Assembly (NCBI GenBank): GCA_024734495.1
Contig: JALMQS010000852.1
Location: 1,798,001-1,862,000, forward strand
Length of the DNA stretch: 64,000 nucleotides
Source of the DNA: Forficula auricularia
Lineage: Eukaryota > Arthropoda > Insecta > Dermaptera > Forficulidae
Direction: 5' to 3'
In this document: in pieces, positions 12,291 to 24,056 of the stretch
Layout of the letters: the number at the start of each line of letters is the position of its first letter
Position numbering within the stretch: position 1 is the first letter of the stretch
Notes under the pieces: model-generated
Databases searched by the model: none
Told to the model about the DNA's origin: nothing
What the model saw: only the letters and a program-made list of their open reading frames with translations
Translations under genes and position numbers: made by a program

Positions 12291-12873
12291 AGCCAGATTT
12301 ACACATTCGCGCCTCGCCTCCTCGCAGCTCGTCGACACTCGCGAGTTGATGTAAACAAGCTAAAATAAATAATAATAATAAATAATTAATTAAATTCCAT
12401 AATTTAAATATAATAATATTTGCCATGAACTATTAGTGGGTTTTAAAGATGAAAAACCAATTAATTAATAAATGCGCAGAGCTCAACTATTGAATAAACA
12501 CTGGGTTTGCCGCTCAAGACTCGCCTCGCCACTCGCGAGTCGATTTGGGTCCCAAGGCGAGCGCCGCGAATGACGAGTGAACCAATAGCCGGATACTGAC
12601 TGAGCGAGCAGCCTCGCGAGGCTGCCTCGGGTTTGCCGCAGAACCGTCCTGAGTGAACGCAGGAAACGACCCGAGGCGCCTTTGAGCATTCACAAAAACC
12701 GACAACCGATGGATCGGGCCGAGGCAACAGGCACTTTTGCTTCGGGCTAGGCACGTACTGACCGACCAGGCATTTGCCTCAAGGGACTGGCCTCGCGAGG
12801 CAAATCCTCAGTCAGTATCCGGCTAATTACATATTATTCGCCTCGCCACTCGCACGAATGTGTAAACCTGGCT
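12291..12873. mobile_element. MITE with TAA target duplication and GC-rich interior
   Basis: Ends AGCCAGATTTACACATTCG and CGAATGTGTAAACCTGGCT are near-perfect inverted repeats, flanked by TAA (12288-12290 and 12874-12876). A 3-bp TWA duplication is typical of PIF/Harbinger. The interior is strikingly GC-rich (CGCCTCGCC motifs) and holds a second element. Confidence 0.7.
12587..12824. mobile_element. Nested GC-rich MITE
   Basis: Inverted ends AGCCGGATACTGACTGAG and complement, flanked by AAT on both sides, inside the larger element. CCTCGCGAGG palindromes occur in both halves. Three overlapping minus-strand frames here are side effects of high GC. Confidence 0.6.
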
Positions 12874-13006
12874 TAACCGTCTTCTTTACAATAAACAAAT
12901 ATAAATATTATTATCATTGAAGTAATTTTTGGAGACGGACTGATAAGTGAAATTGACTGGATATTGATGATTCAGTCCAAAAAAAGGAAGAAGATAATTT
13001 ATATTA

Positions 13007-13215
13007 TCTTTTTATTCATAAACCGACGTTTCGGAGGCTATTCACTCCTTCAGGGTTTTGAAAAGTCAGTGAAGGAAAACAATATATTATTGTTACTGCT
13101 ACTGAAAAGAGGAGACAGGGGGAATGTCGCAATGGATTTACTTCACTGACTTTTCAAAACCCTGAAGAAGGAGAGAATATCCTCCGAAACGTCGGTTTAT
13201 GAATAAAAAGATAAT
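13007..13215. repeat. Foldback of Penelope-type tails (GAAACGTCGG motif)
   Basis: Inverted arms of about 80 bp. The right arm reads CTGAAGA (13162-13168), a stem GGAG..CTCC, GAAAC, GTCGG, then tttatgaataaaaagat. It belongs to the same structural class as 6286 and 37291. Confidence 0.7.
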
Positions 13216-13778
13216 ATAAATTATCTTCTTTTTTGGACTGCCTCATCAATATCCATTCAATAAATATTATCTAGTTGAAAAAATTTTCAAATAATTTATT
13301 TTACAATTACAACTCTAAATAACAAAAAAAATTATCACTATTCTAATATATAATGTTGAAAAAGCAAATTCCTTTTTCAAATATTGATAATTTTCCATTA
13401 AGCTTATCTAGATTTTTTTCTTTTAAGTACTTTTGCTATTCAATGGTAAAAACAACATAATTATTTGCAAGTACATATAGCATATAAAATACATCTTAAT
13501 ACTTACGTACCCGTCACCCGAAATCATTATTTTTCGAAATTTTCTTGTTTTTTTTTTTAACAAAAATTTTGAATTTGAATTTCTTGGTATTTGCTTAATA
13601 TTCAGGTATATGTTTTTATAAATTTCAAGTTTTTTTTCTAAAGATTTTTTTGGACATTGATAATTTATTTATTTTCCTCTTTATTATTTAGACAAGTTCT
13701 CACATTTTTCTATGTTTAAGTTTCTTTATTCAGTTATTAAGTTAATTTTTGAAAAGAAAAGATAAACAAAACCACTAA

Positions 13779-13903
13779 TCTTATACCATATATAAAGTGT
13801 GTGTTTGTGTGTGTGTTCGTCTTTTATGAATAGATTTGGTGGGTGCCCAGGTTGGGGTTAGTGATCGAAGGTAGCTAGCTAGCAAAAGGGCCATCGCAGC
13901 TAG
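13779..13903 (+). mobile_element. Short Helitron-like relic
   Basis: A|TCTTATACC start and GCAGCTAG|T end, with a 3' region resembling the larger Helitron-like copies. 125 bp. Confidence 0.4.
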
Positions 13904-14394
13904 TTAAATATAAAAACGATTACATCGAGTTTTTAAAATGAACTTTGTTTTATTTGTAAGACAAAAGACTTTGTTTGTTGAGGCTTTGTTGGTCAGTCAT
14001 TAGTTGAAGCATTATTGGCCATAAGGATATTTCAGTTTCTATTAGAATGTTAATGAATTACTTGGTTAATTTAGGACAATTTGCATGATTTCTTAATCCA
14101 TTATCAATATTATTATTTTTATTTTGGAAATTTGGTCATGAGATCCATTATTTATTTTTAATATCCTGAGTTTTAGTTATCAGGTTGATAATGGATTGAA
14201 ATGGAGCTCTGTTAATCAAATCTGAGTAGAAATTTTTTTAACTCAATAGCGAAATAACTCTGATGCCAAGAACGTCGACTTGAAATGGTTCAATGTGCTG
14301 AGTTGACTCGAGATTCATCTATCTATATCTGAAAACTTCTTCAAAATTAGAAGCATAAACGCAAGACGAAAAATAATAAAAATTAGGTAAAATT

Positions 14395-14830
14395 GTGAGG
14401 TGGGTTTCACATAAAATAAAATAAAACAAAAGTGAGTTTAGATTTCGATATATTTCGGGTTGTCAGAAGTTTGAAATAACTAAACATTACTTATTATATT
14501 GTTCGGTCATTTCATTTCAATATTAAGATAACAGCATTTTCCATGTACCATTCTATTCTTTTATAAATCCAGGTATACATGTTTCCCACTACCTGTCAAA
14601 AAACCCACTTGTTCCATCTTTCTAGAAATATTAATTCTCAGTACGACTTTCCCTCGCCATACCTGTTTCCAAAAAATTATTATTTGTAAACATTTTTCTA
14701 ATTTATATTCAGTTTTCTAACTCCTGACGATGGGCTGACAACCCGAAATATAAATCTAAACTCACTTTTGTTTTATTTTATTTTATGTGAAACCCACCTC
14801 GCAATTTTACCTAATTTTCATTATTAAAAA
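14395..14830. repeat. Inverted-repeat element with Penelope-type tail
   Basis: Terminal arms of about 95 bp (gtgaggtgggtttcac ... gtgaaacccacctc). The right arm carries CTGACGATGGGCTGACAACCCGAAATA. Confidence 0.7.
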
Positions 14831-15574
14831 ATGTTTCACATTGAACCAACACCTGTTTCCTTAAAAGTTGCAGACGAAAAAGTTAGAAGACAAACCAATT
14901 TCTCATGTCTATAATGTGAAAAAATCATCCATCTAAATGTATCTGTTTATTAAATATTTTTGAATTTAGAAAAGATTAAATTGAAAAAATCTGGGACATT
15001 ATAAATTTAATTTTTCACGTTATATCAAACATGTTGGCCCGTAATTTGTTAACTAATCTCCGTCAGCTGCTCCAAGCAGGTTTCAAATGACAGAATTTCG
15101 ACTGGACCAGGTCCGTTAGGCCTTTGCCTTTGTTTCTTTACATCTACTTTACCTGTGGTTCTGTTTCTTACCTGCAGTAGCTATCCCTTCCAATTCATTA
15201 TATATATAATCAGTGGCGTGCTGTCCATAGATACTGAGGATGCTGCACATCCCTAAAATTTCAAAACGTCAAGAGTATTTTTATTTTATACCATGTCATA
15301 ATAAATGTAATGATAAATTTGAAAAATAACGAAAATTTCTGCCTTTATCGATGAAATTTACAAAAAGGAGCGAAAAATAATAAAATTTTAAAAATTGAGG
15401 GGCTCTTTTTTAGACAGCATCCTTTTGTTGAAATGTCACCGTCAACGTAAATATATTGCACTTTTTTATTTACCTGAAATACATGTCTATTCAACTTCAA
15501 ACCATGGATTTTTTTTTTTTTTTTTTGGGGGGGGGGGCTTAAATTAAAGATATTTAATATTTTAATCTTCCAAG

Positions 15575-15685
15575 TGACAGGCACTTTCATCTGATTGGCC
15601 ATCCCACCCGGCACAAGGTGAATTTTAAGTTTTTACCCCATGTCAATGTTTAAAAAGAGTTTACCAACCGACATACAACTGGCCC
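15575..15685. mobile_element. Half-size Harbinger-like MITE (subfamily 2, copy 1)
   Basis: Shares catctgattggccatccc and a caactggccc|TTA end with 25384-25490. The left inverted terminus is missing in both copies. Confidence 0.55.
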
Positions 15686-15784
15686 TTAGAAACACCTCAA
15701 TACCTAAATAATAAAGACACCAGCCTAAAGAGTTTAAAAGTTTATCCTACAATAAAAAAGATATTTTTAAAATATAACACCTGT

Positions 15785-15892
15785 TTGCCGAGCTCCGCCC
15801 CTGTGGAGCGACTCTTCTCATTTGGGGGGATGCTAATGAGACCTCATCGGAGAAAAATGAGTGAAAAATGTTTGAATAACTGGTTTTATTAA
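15785..15892 (+). pseudogene. hAT transposase C-terminal dimerisation fragment
   Basis: 35 codons and TAA read [20 protein letters not shown] and continue HRRKMSEK. This is the classic hAT dimerisation signature (SAPVERxFSxGG, then RxxL/M). The upstream coding region is gone, so it is a dead remnant. The minus-strand frame over the same bases is a shadow. Confidence 0.75.
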
Positions 15893-15964
15893 AAAATACA
15901 AATCTTTGAAAAAACAATAAAGAACACAATTATTCTTAACCAAACGTTTTGGTCAAATTTAGGA

Positions 15965-16380
15965 AACGTGGTGTTGGTTTATAGTGAAACATTGTTAAAA
16001 TTAAATTAGGTTGGAGTTGCTCGTGTTTTACAAGAAGAAAAAAAATTAAAATACAAAGATTTTTTTAAGTTTACTCTATATATTTCGAGCTCTTAACTCA
16101 TGGTCAGGAGAACATTGACTGAAGATAAAATAAAATGATGAACAGAATTTATTTAATATGATGGACAGTTGTCTGTGAGTTAGTGTAGGTATAAATGAAT
16201 TATCAGAAAATGGAATGGTCTCAAATTGGGAAAACCCAATAAACAAGTGAAGTGAACAAGCCCTAAACTGGAAATAAAGAAATTTATTTTTATTTATACT
16301 GGGAAGGTGCAGTTATTATGTATGTACCGTTAAGGGAGCAGTAAACAATACAATGTGATGTGCAGGTGCTAGTGAAATTT
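15965..16380. repeat. Dispersed 0.4-kb repeat (copy 2)
   Basis: Partner of 11500-11910, co-linear, with small deletions. Confidence 0.8.
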
Positions 16381-16384
16381 TTTT

Positions 16385-18160
16385 GGGAGAATTTCTCCCT
16401 TTTTCGAGGGTAAATTTTCAAAAGAAAAATATTTAGTTAAAAATATAAACGTGTTCTTGATTGTTTTTTTAAAGATTTGTATTTTAATATTTGATATACA
16501 ATCAATAAATAATTTTTTCTTTGAACTGGTTTTACTTAAGTCTCAATTAAAACCTTAAAAATATAATATTTTCTCACATTGACGCGATTAACGTAATCAC
16601 AGTTCATAATTAATGTAATAAGCTAAATAAACCTTAAGTTGAGATTAATAAAAATATGTTTTCTTTCAAAAAGTATTTAGAAAATACATATTTTGTATCT
16701 AGTATTTCAAATATCATTTCCAAAAGTATCTTATATCTCAAATACTCTACTTAAAAATATCTTGTAACTTGCATTCCAGATACTTTTTATGAGGTATCTT
16801 GTACATCTCTGAATCTTAATATCTTGGCGACCATGAAGAAAGAAAATGATAAAAGATAAAAATATAATATTTATATATATAGGAAATATTAGTATTATTT
16901 AGTAATAGGAGTAATTCATTTTTGTCTAAAAATCCGAAAGGGAAAGTGCTTTTATTTGGAATGCGAGGTCGAAATCTTGACAGCATATATCCAGGTTGCC
17001 ATTGATTTGCCATTTAGCAACAAGAAACCGGACCTTCCTCCCGGGCCGGACGTAGACAAATAAATGTTGATCGAGATGAGTCTCTATGAATATGAATAGC
17101 AACAGCACTTCAGATGCTCCCCATTACCCTGACAGCGGAACGCGATTAGATATTGCCAAGGATTCGGTTAATTTATTAAACACCTATTTAGAACACGGAA
17201 ATGTTAGTTACATTTCCAACCTACTGAGCATTTTTTAGCATATCTTGTAAAAATAACTTTAAACATACTGCGCTAATAATTTATTCAATGAACAAAAAAA
17301 AATAGCTGATGTGGCCATCCACATGACTTTGCCATACACCTAAATATTAAATAAGACTTTTCTATTGTAAATAACTTCGATTTTTGTTTGGAAATTTTAT
17401 TATTTTAAATTAATATTCCCCCATGTTTTTGGATCACTATCAATTTCACATAATGAGTCATTTTTCTTTCAAATTCAATAATTATTAAATCTAAAATATG
17501 CAGATTGAAAAATATTTGAATTATTTTACAACTTTGAACTTTAAAATACCGGTTTCATGTTTCAAAGCGAACTTGATCTATATTACTCAACCATAAAACC
17601 AAAGCGAGTATTTTATTTCTCATTTTATTTAATTTCCTAGCAATTTATATATATATATTTTTTTTTGTTTTTTAATTTAACTTTTTCTTTAATTTGTGGA
17701 TTTGTTTTTATTAGTCACTAGTCCCCCAATGTGTTTGTCTGTTGGGTTGCCCTTTTATTGATTTCTCATAGTTAATTACAAATTTTATTAAATATTTAAA
17801 TTAAGAAATTGAAATTATGACAAGATAATTAAATCAAAAAATACAATAGTTTATTTTATATTTAAATTTATTAGTAGGAGAGCTCTAACCCTATTCTGAA
17901 TGGTAGTTCACTCCTCCTCCCACCACAAATAGTTGAAAGCGTACCGAGTCTTGGAAAAAGTTTTTCCTTTTTCCTCCAATTTCTTCATGAATTCTTACAT
18001 ATTCAATCGAATTTTCAATTCACAATCTCTTGGACCAAACACATTTCCTTATGTCGAAATCTGGCGCTAGGAAATTTACACTTACGCCCACTCAACTTTT
18101 ATAGATATAATTTTCTGTTATTTCATTTTTTCTTAAACATCCCTATATTTAAAAAACCTC
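16385..18160. other. No recognised feature
   Basis: AT-rich DNA. Short frames at 16816-17108 have no recognisable motif. Confidence 0.5.
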
Positions 18161-18164
18161 TTTT

Positions 18165-18860
18165 TAAACGACTTTGAAAAAAGGAGGAGGTTATCAATTC
18201 AACGGAATGTCTTTTTTTGTGTTTGAACATTTATTTCTCTTTACCATGTTGACCGATTTCGATGATTTTTTTTTTTATATTGGGTTCAGACTAGTTCCCG
18301 ATTGGTCCCGTTTAAATTACATTGATATTTGACCTTTTTTGCTTTGTATGCTCACCCATAATTTCTTTGTTTATGGACCGATTTCAATTATTCTTCTTTT
18401 ATTGGAAAGGGGGTACCTTAGAGTCACTTATTCATTTGGTCAAGTTCTGATGATGTTTGTTCGTCGATTTCTCTTTACCACGTAGACCGATTTCTAGGAT
18501 TTTTTTTGCATTGGGTTCAGTATCGTTGCCTATTGGTCCCATATAAATTTCATTGGTATTGGACCTTTTTTGTTATTTACTAGGAGTGAACCGCGATTGG
18601 AATTAGGTGTACACCGTCTTTGGAATTATTTGGTATTACTTTGGAATTCATTAGATAATCTGTCTTCTACTTGAAAATGAAAGTGGAAGTAGGTGTACAC
18701 GATTTTAGGTCGCGGTTCACCCCTCGGTTATTTACGTTCATGCATAACTTCTTTGTTTATGGACCGATTTCGATGATTCTTTTTTTATTTGAAAGGGGGT
18801 ACCTTATTTTGAAGTCGATTTATAAAACTTTCATCGATATTTAAATGTTAAAAGTTATTT
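18165..18860 (+). repeat. Dispersed repeat with GACCGATTTCGATGATT motif (family shared with 36.2-40.8 kb)
   Basis: Starts gactttgaaaaaaggaggagg and repeats the gaccgatttc phrase several times. The same text forms the arms at 36430-37015 and 40065-40775. A MITE is inserted at 18580. Confidence 0.7.
18580..18726. mobile_element. GTGAACCGCG-type MITE (copy 3)
   Basis: 147 bp with ends CTAGGAGTGAACCGCGA and CGAGGGGTGAACCGCGA (as complement), flanked by the perfect 8-bp duplication GTTATTTA (18572-18579 and 18727-18734). Confidence 0.8.
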
Positions 18861-19145
18861 TATTCGTTATTTAGGAATTTGAAAAAATTCATTAATTTGA
18901 TGATCTAAATCTAATTATCTTCCTATCTCTTCAATTTAGAAACATTCTTATACTGGATTTTGTCCATTAAAATAATCACTAATTTTAATAACCATCTATT
19001 TTATACCATAGTTTTTAAGGAATTTGGTGTTGGTACTTGGTTTTTTAAAATTATTAGATAAAAAATATTTGGTACGTTTCACTTAATGTGAAACCTACCA
19101 AGTATTTTTTATCCAATTATTTTATACCATATCGTCGCCTTAGAG

Positions 19146-20001
19146 CAGTGGTTCCCAACCTGTGGTCCGTAAGAACTAAAATATGGTCCGCGAAAGATTT
19201 CAAACTTTGAATCAACACGCACTGATGCATAACAAATAGCGAGCGTAGGATATTCTCTCGGACCACCCGATTGTCACCAAGTCAGAATTTAATGAGGGGA
19301 TTCCATGGAAATCGAGGAAAATCATCAAATTTAATTTTAAAACCCACAAATACCTAGTGCATTTCGAATATAAATATATAATAATCGTTTAAAAATTAGG
19401 AAATATAATTTTAAAACCTACAAATAGTTCATTTCAAATGAAAATATATGTACAAATTCCGAATAAGAAGTTGCAGAAGAAATCCAAGAACAACTTATTG
19501 AATTACAAAATGATAGTAACTGTAAGGACGCATTTCAATCTGATTCATTAGAGCAGTTTTGGTGTAAAAAAGCAATTTCATACACTAAAATTCGAGAAAT
19601 CGCTTTGCGTTATCTTATGCTTTTCTCAACAACTTATCTATGCAAACAAGGATTTTCTGCTTTACTAATAATTAAAAACAAGTCTAGGAATCGATTGAAA
19701 GTAAGAGGTGATATGCGTGTAGCTTTGAGCAAAAATATCACCCCAAGAATTCAAGAACTTGTACATAACATGCAATCTCAAAAATCTCATTGATGCAAAC
19801 TGAATTATTTACTAAAAATTATATGTTTTCAATAACTATAACACTGTTAATTAATGTTACTTTTGAATTTTATGATTATGTTAAACATTTCGATTAAAGA
19901 TTATTTTTAAATTGTTAGGGTTTATTTTTTAACCTTGTGATCCCTGCTAATAATAACGAAATCAAAATGGTCCCTGGTCAAAAAAAGGTTGGGAACCGCT
20001 G
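19146..20001 (+). mobile_element. hAT transposon relic 2, 856 bp, internally deleted
   Basis: Ends CAGTGGTTCCCAACCT and AGGTTGGGAACCGCTG are hAT inverted ends. The target duplication is CCTTAGAG on the left and TCTTAGAG on the right (7 of 8), once the MITE at 20007-20226 is removed. It keeps only the transposase C-terminus. Confidence 0.85.
19476..19793 (+). pseudogene. hAT transposase C-terminal fragment (SCAND3/ZBED5-like)
   Basis: About 105 open codons ending in TGA. TTYLCKQGFSALLIIKNKSR and ITPRIQELV are the conserved end of SCAND3/ZBED5-type hAT transposases, the dimerisation region. The catalytic core and zinc finger are absent, so the element cannot act alone. Confidence 0.8.
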
Positions 20002-20006
20002 TCTTA

Positions 20007-20226
20007 GGGCCGGTTAGTACGTCGCAAAGTAAATGCATTTTACCACTAACACAGGGTAGATGGTAAATGGAGCCACTGGGATGGCCAATCAGATGACAGG
20101 CACTGAAAGTCCCTGTCCCAGGGACTTTCAGTGCCTGTCATCTGATTGGCCATCCCAATCCCTCCATTTACCATCTACCCTGTGTTAGTGGTAAAAAGCA
20201 TTTACTTTGCTTCATACAACCGGCCC
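20007..20226. mobile_element. PIF/Harbinger-like MITE (copy 1), TTA target duplication
   Basis: 220-bp near-perfect palindrome with ends GGGCCGGTTAGTACGTCGC and complement, flanked by TTA (20004-20006 and 20227-20229). It is inserted into the right target duplication of the hAT element. Sister copies: 28620-28804 and 61887-62043. Confidence 0.85.
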
Positions 20227-20699
20227 TTAGAGAGTAAACAGTTTTACTTGGACGATGCTGCATCACTTTTTCTTTCGAACGCTATTAATATGTCATATCG
20301 TCGGCTTAGAGTTTAAACCTGCTATCTCTATTTTTTATCATATATGACATATTAATACCGTTCAAAAGAAAAAGAGATGCAGCATTGTCCAAGTAAAACT
20401 GCTACTTAAAATTACGATCGTAAGTTTTAGAAAAAAATGTGAAAAATAGTTTCTTTCCATAACAACACGATTAAATTTTGTTTGTTTTTGCTCTGTCCTG
20501 TAAAATTTCCTTGTTGTGAGTTAGCAGGTTTACTCTCTAAGGAGACGATATATGATAAAAAAATGCAGGTTTACACTCCAAGGGGACGATATAAAATTTA
20601 TTTATCAAATGCTTTAATCGATCGAATCAAACATTCAAATAAATATTTATAATTGAATTCTTATTTTTAAGATTAAATTTGTCTGCTAGTTTCGTTGCT

Positions 20700-20945
20700 A
20701 AAATAAGGCCTCAAGTAATATGCAATTATATTGCACAAGTTGCAAAAGTGGTCGGTGTGTCTGACCTCAGGCGCATGCCGGTCTGGGCGTGGTGACCTAG
20801 GAAACGCGCCCCTTGCGCAATCTGCACCACAGTAGATAATACCCCTTTCTCCATAGCTACCATCACATCTCTCTTTATAGTTGATAATATTGTAAAATAT
20901 TTCATAATATTTTCTCGAACTTTTTTTTTAATCATGGCCATATTT
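20700..20945. promoter_or_regulatory. GC-richer patch upstream of the AKAP1-like gene; possible promoter or 5'UTR exon
   Basis: Against a strongly AT-rich background this stretch contains CpG-bearing blocks (for example gcgcatgccgg and aaacgcgcccc) and an ATGGCCAT near 20935. It ends about 100 bp before the first recognised acceptor. That fits a promoter or leader exon for the gene, but no donor site or initiator can be fixed. A 71-codon minus-strand frame here starts at 20941 and matches nothing I recognise. Confidence 0.3.
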
Positions 20946-21038
20946 TGCTTAAAATTTATTAAATGTTTATTTATTTGGTAATACAGTTAATGTTCCATTT
21001 ATTTAATTATTTCTAACCTCTGCTTTTGTTTGTTACAG

Positions 21039-24000
21039 CCGGATTAAAACTCCCTCAACCCAATGGGTTACTCATCTCATATAATAATTACGGTTGGTGT
21101 ATCTGCAACAGCTCTCTTTGCACTTTGTGCATATAGTTATTGGAGAACTCGTAAAAAAGCTGATACAGATTCTAATAAAAAAATGGCTCGAGATACCGAT
21201 GGATCTTCAGCAAAAGATTATTCTTGTCCAGCACCTGGATCTACAATGAAAGATGTTAACAAAACATTAAATATACAATCCGATAAAATTAATATACCTC
21301 ATTCATCAACTCATGAAATAATTTTAAATCATGAATATGGTAGAATTAATGATATACCTCTTCAAGCTAAAATTTCATCTTCAAATATGAAGCTAATGAA
21401 AAATAATAATGATATAAGTAACGATAGTAAATCTATTTCTAATCAAAATACTAATTTGCTCAATAATAAAACCTCAAAAACTTCTGGTAAAAATCATATT
21501 TCATCAGAAAAAGGTAACAATATTTTTAATATATCAAATAAAAGAGATTCAGAAAATTTAAAAAATGACTCTGAATTTATTGAATTATCTGATGTTAAAT
21601 CATCCGATCATTATGAAATTTCAGTGTCTTCATCAATTTATAAAGAGGCTGTTTGTAACATGAATAAAATAACAAACAAAGATTCAGAAGCATCACCTAT
21701 TAATTCTGATCAAAATCTACATTTGAAAAATGAAGATAGTAGTTTTTCAATAAGCAAATTAGAACTCGAAATTTCCCCCTTTGATACTCCAGATGATGAG
21801 AAAACAGAAGCGATTGAAGAAAAGATGACCAAGACCGTGGCTCCTGATTATATCTCTCATTTATGTAACGGAGATGAACAACGAATTTCAAGAAATGTGA
21901 ATAACCATAACATCAATCTCTCTCAAGATTCAGAAGCATCACCTATTAATGCTGATCAAAATCTACATTTGAAAAATGAAGATAATTCAATAACAAATAA
22001 TGAATCCAATAGCACCCAAGGTAGATCAATCGAACCCAGTGAGCATATTAATGAATCCAATAACACCCAAGATAGATCAAATGAATCCAGTGAGCACAGT
22101 CTTAATGATATTTCATTAACAAATAATGAATCCAATAATACCCAAGATAAATTAATTGAATCCAGTGAGCACAGTCTTAACGATATTTCATTAACAAATA
22201 TCGAATCCAATAATATCCTAAATAAATCAATTGGATCCAGTAAGCATGTTAATGAATCCAATAACACCCAAGATAGATCAAATGAATCCAGTGAGCACAG
22301 TCTTAATGATATTTCATTAACAAATAATGAATCCAATAATACCCAAGATAAATCAATTGAATCCAGTAAGCATGTTAATGAATCCAATAACACCCAAGAT
22401 AGATCAAATGAATCCAGTGAGCACAGTCTTAATGATATTTCATTAACAAATGATGAATCCAATAATACCCAAGATAAATCAATTGAATCCAGTAAGCATG
22501 TTAATGAATCCAATAACACCCAAGATAGATCAAATGAATCCAGTAAGCATGTTAATGAATCCAATAACACCCAAGATATATCAAATGAATCCAGTGAGCA
22601 CAGTCTTAATGATATTTCATTAACAAATGATGAATCCAATAATACCCAAGATAAATCAATTGAATCCAGTGAGCATGTTAATGAATCCAATAACACCCAA
22701 GATAGATCAAATGAATCCAGTGAGCACAGTCTTAATGATATTTCATTAACAAATAATGAATCCAATAATACCCAAGATAAATCAATTGAATCCAGTAATC
22801 ATGTTAATGAATCCAATAACACCCAAGATAGATTAAATGAATCCAATGAGCACAGTCTTAATGATATTTCATTAACAAATAATGAATCCAATAATACCCA
22901 AGATAAATCAATTGAATCCAGTAAGCATGTTAATGAATCCAATAACACCCAAGATAGATCAAATGAATCCAGTGAGCACAGTCTTAATGATATTTCATTA
23001 ACAAATGATGAATCCAATAATACCCAAGATAAATCAATTGAATCCAGTGAGCACAGTCTTAATGATATTTCATTAACAAATAATGAATCCAATAATACCC
23101 AAGATAAATCAATTGAATCCAGTAAGCATGTTAATGAATCCAATAACACCCAAGATATATCAAATGAATCCAGTGAGCACAGTCTTAATGATATTTCATT
23201 AACAAATGATGAATCCAATAATACCCAAGATAAATCAATTGAATCCAGTAAGCATGTTAATGAATCCAATAACACCCAAGATAGATTAAATGAATCCAGT
23301 GAGCACAGTCTTAATGATATTTCATTAACAAATGATGAATCCAATAATACCCAAGATAAATCAATTGAATCCAGTAAGCATGTTAATGAATCCAATAACA
23401 CCCAAGATAGATCAATTGAATCCAGTGAGCACAGTCTTAATGATATTTCATTAACAAATGATGAATCCAATAATACCCAAGATAAATCAATTGAATCCAG
23501 TGAGCACAGTCTTAATGATATTTCATTAACAAATATTGAATCCAGTAAGCATGTTAATGAATCCAATAACACCCAAGATAGATCAAATGAATCCAGTGAG
23601 CACAGTCTTAATGATATTTCATTAACAAATAATGAATCCAATAATACCCAAGATAAATCAATTGAATCCAGTAAGCATGTTAATGAATCCAATAACACCC
23701 AAGATAGATCAATTGAATCCAGTGAGCACAGTCTTAATGATATTTCATTAACAAATGATGAATCCAATAATACCCAAGATAAATCAATTGAATCCAGTGA
23801 GCACAGTCTTAATGATATTTCATTAACAAATAATGAATCCAATAATACCCAAGATAAATCAATTGAATCCAGTAAGCATGTTAATGAATCCAATAACACC
23901 CAAGATAGATCAAATGAATCCAGTGAGCACAGTCTTAATGATATTTCACCGAATATATCAACAAAGGATCGAAAGGAATCACATTCTGCACTACAAAGTC

Positions 24001-24056
24001 CAGTCGATGTTATTTTAGAAAATCCGACTTTAAATTCTTCTGATGGGCAAAGTGAT
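21039..24056 (+). CDS. AKAP1: AKAP1-like exon A: 5'UTR tail, N-terminal anchor and repeat region
   Basis: The exon begins after an acceptor ending at 21038 (a pyrimidine run, then ttacag), so at least one upstream non-coding exon is expected. The first 24 nt contain an in-frame TAA, and the first Met is at 21063. It ends at a GAT|GTAAGT donor in phase 0 after 998 codons. Residues 7-27 form a single hydrophobic segment followed by Arg/Lys, the usual outer-membrane signal anchor of AKAP1. A block starting DSEASPIN is present twice (about residues 208 and 290). From about residue 308 the sequence is tandem repeats. The reading frame continues past the donor to 24128, but that extension is low-complexity intron. 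Confidence 0.88.

Larger units (their letters stand above)
15211..15910 (+). mobile_element. hAT transposon relic 1
   Basis: A CAGTGGCGTGC start typical of hAT ends lies at 15211, and hAT C-terminal coding remains near the other end. The right terminus and target duplication are not clear. A half-size Harbinger-like MITE is nested at 15575-15685. Confidence 0.5.
19118..20595. repeat. Inverted-end element (atatcgtcgccttagag family) hosting hAT and MITE insertions
   Basis: Similar ends lie at 19120-19145 (catatcgtcgccttagag) and 20560-20590 (complement). An internal palindrome has arms at 20241-20300 and 20341-20402. Two later insertions occupy 19146-20226. Confidence 0.5.

Noticed and set aside
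12461..12754. Three overlapping minus-strand frames of 63-97 codons
   Set aside because: They lie in a GC-rich MITE where stops are rare. No domain, and the frames cross the nested insertion.
21956..23899. Two long minus-strand open frames (269 and 366 codons) opposite the AKAP1 repeats
   Set aside because: They exist because the repeat unit has no stop in the antisense frame, so the lack of stops is simply multiplied. They have no independent start context or domain.
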